In this document: positions 28,127-36,548 of the stretch, one piece after another
Layout: every line of letters starts with the position of its first letter
Position numbering within the stretch: the stretch's first letter is position 1
DNA from: Mycobacterium sp. SM1
GTDB lineage: Bacteria > Actinomycetota > Actinomycetes > Mycobacteriales > Mycobacteriaceae
Length of the DNA stretch: 64,000 nucleotides
Reading direction: 5' to 3'
Assembly (NCBI RefSeq): GCF_018361265.1
Contig: NZ_JAFLNH010000001.1
Span: 744,001-808,000, forward strand
Translations under genes and position numbers: made by a program
The notes under the pieces: generated by a model
Seen by the model: the letters and a program-made list of their open reading frames with translations, nothing else
Told to the model about the DNA's origin: nothing
Databases searched by the model: none

Positions 28127-29793
28127 GCGACGACCTCTTGGGTGACGGTTGCGTCGAAGGTGAAACCCTCATAGCCATTGGCAACGATCTCATCGCATTT
28201 GGCTCGGTAGGGTCCGACGAAATCGAGGTTGGGTAAAAATACACGGGGTTTTCCGGGAATGTTGGCGCCCATATACCAAGTGGCGGCGGTGGTGAACAGG
28301 GTTGCCTCGGCGACCTCTTGGTTGTGGGTCACCCAGGCGTCTTCGGCTTCGCGAGTGGCTTCGATAGTGCCTGCGCCCCGATCGGCCATGTCAGAGATGA
28401 TGCGAGAGACTAACTCAACATGCTGTTCGATAGAGACCGTCATGTTCGACAGCACCGACGGGCTTTGCGGGCCCGTGATTAAGAACAGATTGGGGAACCC
28501 GGCGGTCATCAAGCCCAGATAGGTGCGCGGGCCCTCCGCCCATTTTTCTTTCAATCCCACGCCTCCGCGACCACGAAAATCGATATCGGTAAATGGCGCG
28601 GTGAGCGCGTCGAAACCGGTCGCAAATACAATCATGTCGAATTCGTAATCGGTGCCGTCAGACAACCGCAACCCGGTATCAGTGATAGTGGCAATTGGGT
28701 TAGCTTTCACGTCGACCAGGCGTACGTGCGGAAGATTGAACGTCTCGTAGTAATTGGATTCCAGCGGAACCCGTTTGACACCGAACGGATACCCCTTGGG
28801 CACCAACAACTCAGCGGTGGTCGGATCGTTGACCCGTTCTCGGATTCGCTCTTCCAAGAACGCGCGAACCTTGGCGTTAGCCTCATCGGAGACTAGGATA
28901 TCTAGATAGCAGCCAAGCCAGCCCCCGAATCCGCCCTGGTTGTATCGGACCCTCATTTCGGCGTTAACCTCCTCCTGAGTGGACTCGGAAGCCCCCTTTT
29001 CCAGGAAGTAAAGTTCGAACCCGGTCGCGGACTCACGGATCCTCTGCTTTATCCCCTCGTAATCGGCCTTGCGGGCTTGCTTGATCACCTCGGGCACCGG
29101 GCCATGAGCAGCCGGAAGAGTGTAGTTGGCGGTGCGTTGAAACACTGTTAGCTCTGAGGCTTCCTGCGCAATACGTGGTATGGCCTGGATAGCGCTGGCA
29201 CCAGTGCCGATGACGGCCACCCGCTTGCCGACGAAGCGCACTGGCCGGTGCGGCCAGCGCCCGGTATGATAGGCCTCGCCGCGAAACGCGCCCAAGCCCG
29301 GGAATTGCGGCGTGTTGGGCACCGAGAGCGTGCCGACAGCGGCGATCACGAAACGCGCGGTTAGGCGCTCACCACTTGCAGTGGTCACCGTCCAAGTACT
29401 ATTACGCTCGTCGAATCGGGCCCCCGTGACCCGGGTGTTAAATCGGATATCGCGGTAGAGATCGTACCGCTCGGCGACATGCTCGATGTAGGAGCGGATC
29501 TCGTCTTGCTCGGGGTAGCGCTCACTGTATTCCCACTGCTGCCACAACTCTTTGTCGAACATGAAGCAGTAAACATAGCTTTCCGAGTCACACCGCGCCC
29601 CGGGATACCGATTCCAATACCAGGTTCCACCGACACCGTCACCAGCCTCAAGGACTCGGACCGACAAACCTAAAATGTTGCGTAGCCGATGCAGCGCGTA
29701 GACGCCGGAGAATCCAGCGCCGATGACGATGGCATCGAAATCGACGTCTGCACTCGTGTGCTGTCGGCAGGTACGTGGTGTGGCTGCAGTCAT
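28123..29793 (-). CDS. Flavin-dependent Baeyer-Villiger monooxygenase
   Basis: This 556-residue FAD/NADPH monooxygenase has the motifs GAGFSG (25-30), VGGTWYWNRYPGARCDSES (from 54) and the full BVMO fingerprint FRGEAYHTGRW at 170-180 with the conserved His176. GTGASA at 196-201 binds NADPH. It converts ketones to esters or lactones in this family. The start is ATG 29793 after AGGTGAAGG. It heads a two-gene operon with the MetX-like hydrolase and is divergent from an AraC-type regulator. That layout resembles virS-mymA of M. tuberculosis, although the partner hydrolase is of another family. Confidence 0.92.
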   Translation of the reverse strand: MTAATPRTCRQHTSADVDFDAIVIGAGFSGVYALHRLRNILGLSVRVLEAGDGVGGTWYWNRYPGARCDSESYVYCFMFDKELWQQWEYSERYPEQDEIRSYIEHVAERYDLYRDIRFNTRVTGARFDERNSTWTVTTASGERLTARFVIAAVGTLSVPNTPQFPGLGAFRGEAYHTGRWPHRPVRFVGKRVAVIGTGASAIQAIPRIAQEASELTVFQRTANYTLPAAHGPVPEVIKQARKADYEGIKQRIRESATGFELYFLEKGASESTQEEVNAEMRVRYNQGGFGGWLGCYLDILVSDEANAKVRAFLEERIRERVNDPTTAELLVPKGYPFGVKRVPLESNYYETFNLPHVRLVDVKANPIATITDTGLRLSDGTDYEFDMIVFATGFDALTAPFTDIDFRGRGGVGLKEKWAEGPRTYLGLMTAGFPNLFLITGPQSPSVLSNMTVSIEQHVELVSRIISDMADRGAGTIEATREAEDAWVTHNQEVAEATLFTTAATWYMGANIPGKPRVFLPNLDFVGPYRAKCDEIVANGYEGFTFDATVTQEVVA

Positions 29794-30056
29794 CCTTCAC
29801 CTCCTACGCGTCCGAACAAAATGAGCGACGCAGCTTCGTCACCCGCTGAAAGCGACGTTGGAAACAGATTGTGGTGGTTCGGCGCCATTCGAATCTTGAA
29901 CGTCCGGGCGAAGCCGTTGAACAAACGTGCGCAGTCCGACAGGTCCGCCAGTGAGCAACCCAACCAAAAATCGTTGTGCGTTAGCTCACTCTGGTCTTAG
30001 CCTGGCACCGTGGATCGGTGGTTTCACCCCACTTGCCAGGACTAGGAGACCAGCCA
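29794..30056. promoter_or_regulatory. Divergent promoter region, monooxygenase operon / AraC regulator
   Basis: These 263 bp must hold the promoters for the leftward monooxygenase operon and the rightward regulator. AraC proteins normally bind such spacers. No clear direct-repeat operator can be assigned by eye. AGGAG at 30044-30048 is the ribosome site of the regulator and decides its start. Confidence 0.55.
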
Positions 30057-30977
30057 ATGCCCCCGCCTCTGATCGTTCCGGAACAAGTTCCGCTCTGGGT
30101 GCCCGGCCAGCTCACCGTACGCAGCCCGACGATATGGCGTGGTCTGTCGGTACGGGGCTACCGCTACCGGAGCTCGGACGTCGAAGTACCGCCGTTGCGG
30201 GACTTTTTGATCGTCGCCTATCTACGGGGAAGTACCGCGATGCGCCGCCGCGTCGACGGTGCGTGGGTTAACGAAACGCTACGCCCCGGTGACGTCTCGC
30301 TGTTGACGCGTGCGGCAGCGTCACACTGGATCTGGCCGAACGATATCGAAGTCGTCCATGTCTATCTCACCCGCGACGAACTCGCAGCCACCTGCCGGCA
30401 GATGTATGAGCGCGACGTCGAAGAGGTCGAATTGCGTGACGAGGTCAGAGCTGATGATCCCGCTATCCATCACGTTTCGGTGGCTCTCGCAAACGAGGCC
30501 ACCCACGGTGGCGTCGGCGACCAGCTATTGGTTGACTCGCTCTCTGTGCAACTGTGCGTGCACATCCTGCGCCGCCACGCCGATGTGATCTTCCGAGACG
30601 CGGCCGGGCACGATGGCCTGACCTTCGCTCAGCAGCGCACCGTTTATGACTACATCCAAGAGCACCTCAGTGAAGCAATCACACTAGACGACCTCGCCGC
30701 GTCAGTGGCATTAAGCCGGTATCACTTCGCCCGGCGCTTCCGACAATCCACGGGCACCAGTCCGCATGATTTCGTGCTTCGGCAGCGAGTCGAGCGGGCC
30801 AAAATCTTGCTGGCCCGCACCGGTGACCCACTGGCGCACATCGCGACACGCTGCGGCTTCGCCGACCAGAGCCACTTAACCCGCGTGTTCAGCAAATATG
30901 TCAGCGTCACCCCGGGTCGTTATCGAGCCACCTGTGGAAACGTGCTGAATCCTGATTGCACGACGCCAGCGTCGTAG
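30057..30977 (+). CDS. AraC/XylS-family transcription regulator
   Basis: This 306-residue regulator has an N-terminal ligand/AraC-binding-2 type domain (residues 1-190) and a C-terminal pair of helix-turn-helix motifs. These are ITLDDLAASVALSRYHFARR with FRQSTGTSPHDFVLRQRVER, then PLAHIATRCGFADQSHLTRV and SVTPGRYR. ATG 30057 lies 8 bp after AGGAG, which makes it preferable to an upstream GTG at 30018. It is divergent from the monooxygenase-hydrolase operon and is most likely its activator, responding to the substrate or a product. The effector is unknown. Confidence 0.9.
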   Translation: MPPPLIVPEQVPLWVPGQLTVRSPTIWRGLSVRGYRYRSSDVEVPPLRDFLIVAYLRGSTAMRRRVDGAWVNETLRPGDVSLLTRAAASHWIWPNDIEVVHVYLTRDELAATCRQMYERDVEEVELRDEVRADDPAIHHVSVALANEATHGGVGDQLLVDSLSVQLCVHILRRHADVIFRDAAGHDGLTFAQQRTVYDYIQEHLSEAITLDDLAASVALSRYHFARRFRQSTGTSPHDFVLRQRVERAKILLARTGDPLAHIATRCGFADQSHLTRVFSKYVSVTPGRYRATCGNVLNPDCTTPAS

Positions 30978-32110
30978 TACAGATGCGGTGCTTGCACAAA
31001 ATCAGGTACTTGGTCCGTCGATGCCGGCGGCTGACCGGTGTGATGTCATACGCTATGAAGTGGTTGTATGACACAACTGGTAGACAAGTGCGGATCTCGC
31101 TGGCGCGACGACCGGTGAGGATCTGCAACAGAAGCATCCGCATGGCCTGCCGGTCGTCGAGTCCGTCGGCGGTGATGGTCTGGCCGTCGCCGCGGGTAAG
31201 GGTCATCTGCTCGGTGCGGGGCATCCCGATCAACGGCAGCGTGACGGTCGACACTGGGCCAGCGCGTGCTCGTCGATGTAGTTGCAGGAACGCGCTTGCC
31301 GATGTGGCGAGTGTCGGATTCTCGGGTGGCACGGTTACGGGAGTCGGGGTCCAGCGCGCGAACGCTGCGGCCTGCTCGACCGCCACTGCGGGTCAATGAG
31401 GACCTCGGCTGGATCCGTGTAGCAGGCGGTCAGCCACTTATCGAAGCGACGAAGGCTGGGCAGCCTTTCCTGGCTGACGGTGGTCCAGCGCAGCGCACCG
31501 GATTCGAGCATCGTGCCCAGGTGCCATTGAACCGTCCCGCAGCCAGGGCTGGGTAATCTGCCCTAGTGTGTAGCCATGGTTTGCGACTGGCTCACGATTG
31601 GTTAGTGGGATGCGCGGGTCGCAGCGCGGGTGCCACTCGTCGAGCTGCCACCACGGGTCGTCATGGCAGGCAGCGATCAGCGCCAGCCGCGCGAACCCGA
31701 ACACGATGCGCATCCGGGCGCGGGCTTGTCGTGACACCAACCGCTTCCACCTGCTGGCATAGAGCTAGCCCTGCAACGCGGCGGCAGTGTCCCAGTCCAT
31801 CGCGCGGATCGATGGTGGGATCGGATGGGCCTCACGAATCGCATAGCGCAGGATGTTGGCCAGTTGCGCCATCGCCAGCACCGACACGCGGGTGCCATCA
31901 CTGGCCTGCCAGTGCGCCATCCACGCCAGCTCGGGCGCGAAGGGATCGGGTAATCCGCTCAGATCGAGTTGTGCCCAGTCGTTTTGGGTGATAAACGCCC
32001 AGGTGGGGATGCCTTCGCCGATGACGGGACCGTGCCACTGCGGTGGCAGTGCCTGCCACAACCGCCAAATCGGATCGGTGTCACCGACCAGCCGAAGATG
32101 CTGGGGCCCC
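30978..32110 (-). pseudogene. Remnant of a large TnpB-like tyrosine recombinase
   Basis: On the minus strand this reads LWQALPPQWHGPVIGEGIPT, then IREAHPIPPSIRAMDWDTAA, a TAG at about 31,766-31,768, RARMRIVFGFARLALIAACH and, after more shifts, AMRMLLLQILTGRRASEIRT, which holds the recombinase Arg motif. The His-x-x-Arg and Tyr motifs are missing, as the sequence ends next to the AraC gene. It follows and overlaps the smaller recombinase, the same order as in the intact Tn554-like element. Confidence 0.75.
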
Positions 32111-33299
32111 TGCTCATTGGTCCCTCGCTGACCTGCCAGCCGCTGGCGTAGGAGGTCCAGTTCGCCGCAACCCGCAGCGCCTCGTCCTCACGGACCCACC
32201 CGTAGAGGTCAAGGGTGGTCTGCGCGTGGGCGTGGCCCAGCCGACGAGAGACCACCCATTCCGGGATCCCGGCCAGCAGCAATGCGGGGACAATGTGCCG
32301 AAACCAATGCGGAGTCCAGGAAGTCGGGCCGATCCCGTGTCGCCGCAGCGCCGACACCTTCTCCCGTACCGTCGTCTCACGCATCGCGGCAAGCAGCGGT
32401 GGGCGCGCCACGTTCACCAGAAGCGGGCTCTGCTCGGTCAGTGCGATACCGGCTTCAGCTACCCGGCAAGCGATATCGGTGAGATAGTCGGCGAACAACC
32501 GCTCCAAGTCAGCACCGAAATACACCCTGCGGCGCCGCATCATCTTCACCCGCGCCCCGTTGGGACGCCACCCTCTCGAGGCACGATCTCCACATAGGCG
32601 GTGCCGCCGCGGCCGAGCACGAACTCGCCGACTCTCAGCCCCAACGCCTCGCCTAAACGTAGGCCGGTCTCGGCCAGCAATGCCAACAGGAACCGGTCAC
32701 GCAGATTGCCTCGCCACAATCCAGCGTCAGGGTCGAACACCGCGCAACCGTCCAGAATCGCCTGGATCTGCTGCGGCGCAGCAGCGGGGCCTGTCCCGTG
32801 CCCTAACGCGGCGCACCCGCACCAGCGACGACGCCGCAGGGGCAGAACGCGCATCAAGGTGCGCCAGCAGCCCTCGCGCCGGTCGGCGGCGCGGTGTTCC
32901 GCGCAGCAGCCGACCTGCCACCTCTACCCCGGACACCGCCTGGTGCCATCGATAGAACGAAATCAGCGCGGCCAGCCGGGCTTCCAGCGTCACAGCCGAC
33001 GGCGCATCGCCTGACTCGGCAAGGCTGGTTTCGACCGTTCGGCCGTTACGTTGCCACGACAGGAACGCCGTGACCGCCGGCACCCCGACATCACGCCAAC
33101 CGTCGGCCTGCCCCCGCTGCTCCAGAAAGCTCCACCACTGCGCCAGCGAGGTCGCATACCCGCGAACAGTGTTCGGCGACCATAAGTGCCGATGCGCCTC
33201 GATCCACTCCTCCACGGCCTCGACCGTCGCACAGTCCTCCCCGAGCACCGTCCAAGTCCGCTGCCCAGCCGCCGGGGCCAGCGCCACCGGATACGCCAT
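31960..33299 (-). pseudogene. TnpA-like tyrosine recombinase, two frameshifts
   Basis: It starts at ATG 33299 (MAYPVALAPAAGQRTWTVLG) with a SAM-like core-binding domain (VEEWIEAHRHLWSPNTVRGY). The frame shifts near 32,860. The Arg motif (LLAETGLRLGEALGL) is in the second frame; after a second shift near 32,550 the His-x-x-Arg (WTPHWFRHIVPALL) and His...Tyr motifs (LGHAHAQTTLDLYGW) follow. All catalytic residues can be seen but not in one frame. It is probably the partner of the remnant that follows it. Confidence 0.82.
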
Positions 33300-33424
33300 T
33301 GCTGTCGTTCCTTCACGTCAAAGAACACCCGCCGATAAACCGGCAACAACAATGACGAAGCCCTGATAACCCCTGAACCGTCCCCGGTTTTATGCGCACT
33401 TCCTTTGTTGGGAAGGATGGCGCG

Positions 33425-33736
33425 ATGCCGAGCAAGTACGACGAGAACACCAAGACCAGGGCCGTGCGGTTGGTGCGCGAACACCGCGACGACTACGACT
33501 CAGAGTGGGCGGCGCTCAAGGCGATCTCCGGCCGGCTGGGGATGCATACCGAGACGCTACGCAAGTGGGTGCGTCAAGCCGAGATCGACGCCGGTGAAGC
33601 AGCGGGGATGTCCAGCGAGGAGAGCCGGGAGCTGCGGGAGCTGCGTAAGAAGAACCGGGAGCTTGAGCAGACTATCGAAATACTCAAGGCCGCAACGAGT
33701 TTCTTCGCGCGGGAGTGCGACCCGCTACACCGCTGA
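33425..33736 (+). CDS. IS3 orfA
   Basis: This 103-residue DNA-binding subunit starts at ATG 33425 (MPSKYDENTKTRAVRLVREH). It has a helix-turn-helix region (ISGRLGMHTETLRKWVRQAE) and a long zipper-like helix (SRELRELRKKNRELEQTIEI). It overlaps orfB by 22 bp in another frame, so a -1 frameshift near the end (after EILKAATSFFARE) would yield the OrfAB transposase. The frame is intact. Confidence 0.9.
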   Translation: MPSKYDENTKTRAVRLVREHRDDYDSEWAALKAISGRLGMHTETLRKWVRQAEIDAGEAAGMSSEESRELRELRKKNRELEQTIEILKAATSFFARECDPLHR

Positions 33737-34695
33737 TCTGTGCGTTCATCGACGAACATCGTAAGGAATTCGGGGTCGTACCGATCTGCCGCGCCCTGGG
33801 TATCCAGGGCGTGGCGATCGCCCCGCGCACCTACTGGGCGCACCGCTCGTCGGCGCCGTCGAAACGGGCCCTGTGGGACACCACGATCACCGAGATCCTG
33901 GCCGGCTACTACGAGCCTGACGCCGACGGGAAACGCCCACCGGAGAGCCTCTACGGCAGCTTGAAGATGTGGGCGCATCTGCAGCGGCAGGGCATCCCGG
34001 TGGCCCGGCGCACGGTGGAACGGATCATGCGCCGCAACGGTTGGCGGGGTGTCACCCGTGCTCGCCGCCCGCCGCGTACCACCGAGCGCGACTCGGCCGC
34101 GGCCCGAGCGCCGGACCTGGTGGGCCGGCGGTGGCGCGTTGCCGCACCCAACCTACTGGAGGTAGCTGACTTCACCTACGTCGCGCTCGACACCGGCGGG
34201 TTCGGCTACACCGCGTTCGTCGTCGACGCCTACGCCGGGCTGATCCCCGGCTGGGAGTGCTCGATGACCAAAGACACCGGCTTCGTCGAGCGCGCCCTGC
34301 GCCACGCCGCGGCGTTCCGCGCCCGTCAAGGCTATCCGTTCAACGACACGATCCATCATAGCGACGCCGGAAGCCAGTACACCGCAATACATTACGGTGA
34401 GACGCTGATGCTTGAGGGGCTGATACCGTCGATCGGTACCGTCGGCGACGCCCTGGACAACGCGCTCTGCGAAACCACGATCGGGCTCTACAAAACCGAG
34501 TGCGTGCGCCCAGGCTCCCCGTTTCGCACCGGCCCGATCCGCACCCTCTCCGACCTGGAGAACATGACCTCGGCGTGGGTCAGCTGGTACAACGACCGCA
34601 GGCTGATGCACCGCCTGGGCCGCATCCCGCCCGCGGAAGCCGAGGCCGAGCACTACGCTCGACTCCAGGCCGGAAAGCACACCGGTCACACGTAA
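33715..34695 (+). CDS. IS3 orfB (DDE transposase)
   Basis: The catalytic half has 326 residues from the GTG at 33715, though it is probably made mostly as an OrfAB fusion. It has an HTH_21-like segment (LYGSLKMWAHLQRQGIPVAR) and an rve core with D in LLEVADFTYVALDTGG, D in IHHSDAGSQYTAIHYGE and E in DNALCETTIGLYKTE. No internal stop is present. With good ends and a CCC flank, the element looks competent to move. Confidence 0.92.
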   Translation: MRPATPLICAFIDEHRKEFGVVPICRALGIQGVAIAPRTYWAHRSSAPSKRALWDTTITEILAGYYEPDADGKRPPESLYGSLKMWAHLQRQGIPVARRTVERIMRRNGWRGVTRARRPPRTTERDSAAARAPDLVGRRWRVAAPNLLEVADFTYVALDTGGFGYTAFVVDAYAGLIPGWECSMTKDTGFVERALRHAAAFRARQGYPFNDTIHHSDAGSQYTAIHYGETLMLEGLIPSIGTVGDALDNALCETTIGLYKTECVRPGSPFRTGPIRTLSDLENMTSAWVSWYNDRRLMHRLGRIPPAEAEAEHYARLQAGKHTGHT

Positions 34696-34725
34696 CCAGG
34701 TGTGCATGAAACCGGGGATGCTTCA

Positions 34726-34816
34726 CCCCTCGTCGCAGACATGGATGCGAGCTATCGGCACATGCTGATAACACCCGGGACCGGTAAGACGCACCTGGCG
34801 ATCGGCCTGGCATGTG
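34726..34816 (+). pseudogene. istB fragment with Walker A motif
   Basis: A short piece of an IstB ATPase reads MDASYRHMLITPGTGKTHLA and then IGLAC. It shows the P-loop in slightly altered form (TPGTGKT). It is cut on the left by the complete IS3 element and on the right by IS3 copy 2; the rest of the same gene continues at 36068. Confidence 0.82.
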
Positions 34817-34843
34817 TTTCCCCTGAAAACGTGGAGGTTTCCG

Positions 34844-35737
34844 TTATGCGGCCTCCGGTTGGATGGCCGTGATTTTTTCGTATTCGACGGGTGGCAGCAA
34901 CCCGGCTGAGCTGTGCCGACGTCGGGTGTTGTAGAACTCGTAGCACCAGGTGGTGATGGCCTCGCGTGCCTGTGCCTTGGTGGCGAAGTGGTGGCGGGAC
35001 AGCACCTCGTGTTCGAGGGTGGAAAAGAACGCCTCGCTGGCGGCGTTGTCGAAGCACGACCCGACACGTCCCATCGATTGGCGCACCCCGAGCTTGCGGC
35101 ACAGCTTAGTGAAATCATTGGCGGTGTAGGTAGATCCGCGATCAGTGTGAAAGATCACGCCAGCGATCGCTGCGCGCCCGCCACGTACTGCGACGGCCAT
35201 CTTGATCGCGTCGCTGGCAAGCTCCGCATCGGGGTGCTCCGACATCGGGCAAGCCAGCAAACGTCGCCCGCACAGGTCCAGGACCGAAGCCAAATACAGT
35301 TTGGCCTCATCGGTGGGGATTTCGGTGATATCACCGCACCACGCCCGGTTGGGCGCTGCGGCGGTGACGTCCCGTTTGAGCAGGTCGGGGAACTGAGGCG
35401 CCTTCTTGTCCTGGCGGGTCAACCCCCTGGGGCGCTTAGGCTTGCGCCCGGCCAGCCCGTGCCGGCGCATCGAGTCGGCCACCGTGTTCACGCTGACCTT
35501 CCAGCCTTCAGCGAGCAGGTCGGCGTGGATCCGCGGCGAGCCGTACGTGCGCTGGGAGCGCTCGAACAGCTCCGCCACTCGCGCATCCAGCCGCGCGCGG
35601 CGTCGCTGCCGCTCAGTGGGCTCGCGGTCCACCCACTTATAGAACCAGGAAACGCTGACCCCCAAAAGCGCGCAGCACACCGTGTGTGGCACCCGATGCA
35701 CGGTCCTCTGGTCGGCGATAAAGCGGGCCACACTCAC
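34844..35737 (-). CDS. IS3 orfB (DDE transposase), intact copy
   Basis: This 297-residue transposase starts at GTG 35737 ([20 protein letters not shown]). It has an HTH_21-like region and an rve core with D in [21 protein letters not shown] in [18 protein letters not shown] and E in [15 protein letters not shown]. The residue lost in copy 1 is Arg here ([14 protein letters not shown]). The start overlaps the orfA stop. It is the likely source of transposase for both copies. Confidence 0.92.
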   Translation of the reverse strand: MSVARFIADQRTVHRVPHTVCCALLGVSVSWFYKWVDREPTERQRRRARLDARVAELFERSQRTYGSPRIHADLLAEGWKVSVNTVADSMRRHGLAGRKPKRPRGLTRQDKKAPQFPDLLKRDVTAAAPNRAWCGDITEIPTDEAKLYLASVLDLCGRRLLACPMSEHPDAELASDAIKMAVAVRGGRAAIAGVIFHTDRGSTYTANDFTKLCRKLGVRQSMGRVGSCFDNAASEAFFSTLEHEVLSRHHFATKAQAREAITTWCYEFYNTRRRHSSAGLLPPVEYEKITAIQPEAA

Positions 35738-36024
35738 CTGCTCGCCTCCTTGACCCAGCCGACCACGGATCGCTTGAGCACATCACGCTCCATGCGCAGC
35801 TCGGCGACCTCGGCGCGCAGCCGCTTCAACTCGGCGATATCACCGGTGGAAAGCCCCTGGGCGCCTTCCCGTTCAGCACGATCTTTGGCAACCCAATTAC
35901 CCAGGGTGCCCGGATGGATCCCGAGGTCTCGGGCCACCTGCGCGATCGGCTTACCGGTATCCCGGACTATCCGTACCGCTCCCTCCCGAAACTCCCGGTC
36001 GAACTTCCTGCGCGTCTCTGACAT
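35734..36024 (-). CDS. IS3 orfA (copy 2)
   Basis: This 96-residue OrfA has a helix-turn-helix ([20 protein letters not shown]) and a zipper helix ([20 protein letters not shown]). Its start is ATG 36024 ([20 protein letters not shown]). It differs from copy 1 by at least two residues. The 4-bp overlap with orfB suggests coupling and a possible frameshift fusion. Confidence 0.9.
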   Translation of the reverse strand: MSETRRKFDREFREGAVRIVRDTGKPIAQVARDLGIHPGTLGNWVAKDRAEREGAQGLSTGDIAELKRLRAEVAELRMERDVLKRSVVGWVKEASR

Positions 36025-36067
36025 GCCCTTACCTCATAGTGCATGCCTCCACACTTTCGGGGGATTT

Positions 36068-36450
36068 CCCGCACGAGTCGCCGCCCCCGCCGGCTGCCGC
36101 ACCTGCTTCACCACCGCCGCCGACCTGGCCGCCCGCTGCCACCAGGCGGCCATCAAGGGACGCTGGGCCATCAACATGCGCTTCTACAACGGCCCCAACC
36201 TGCTCGTCATCGACGAACTGGGGTACCTTCCGCTGCCCGCCGAGGCCGCATCCGCGCTGTTTTTCAGGTTGTCTCCCAACGATATTTGAAATCCTCGATC
36301 ATTATCACAACCAACAGAAGTGTTGGCTCCTGGGGAGAGGTCCTCCTCGGCGACACCATCGTCGCCGCCGCCATGCTCGAGCGACTCCTGCACCGCTCAG
36401 TCGTCATCAACACCAACGGAACGCAAACCGTCTTGATTAGACACTACTGA
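36068..36450 (+). pseudogene. istB C-terminal part, frameshifted
   Basis: Continuing the istB piece that ends at 34816, this reads AAPAGCRTCFTTAADLAARC, then NGPNLLVIDELGYLPLPAEA with Walker B (VIDELG). It shifts in a T-run near 36,262 to YLKSSIIITTNRSVGSWGEV and ends HRSVVINTNGTQTVLIRHY-stop. So this istB carries both an insertion and a frameshift. No right-end repeat of its IS21 element is obvious before fadE10; about 100 bp of plain sequence follow. Confidence 0.85.
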
Positions 36451-36548
36451 TGCTGGGCGCGGGTGGAGTGACTGTTTGCCTGTTGGTTAAATCTGGCTCA
36501 GGGCGGCTTAGGACGGTGGCTTTGGCAGCTGAGGCGGGGTAGGGCGGC

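Larger units (their letters stand above)
33374..34725 (+). mobile_element. IS3-family element, apparently complete (1,352 bp)
   Basis: The terminal inverted repeats are 25 bp, starting TGAACCGTCCCCGGTTTTAT on the left and ending in the near-complement at 34701-34725. A CCC triplet flanks both ends (33371-33373 and 34726-34728), fitting the 3-bp duplication of IS3 elements. Both ORFs are open. It has landed in or next to an istB gene. Confidence 0.9.
34817..36067 (-). mobile_element. IS3-family element, copy 2 of the repeated pair (1,251 bp)
   Basis: This is an inverted, nearly identical copy of 17928-19178, including the terminal repeats. Its orfB lacks the nonsense mutation of copy 1. It splits istB. 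A few base differences between the copies show they have been separate longer than the two IS1081-like copies. Confidence 0.9.
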
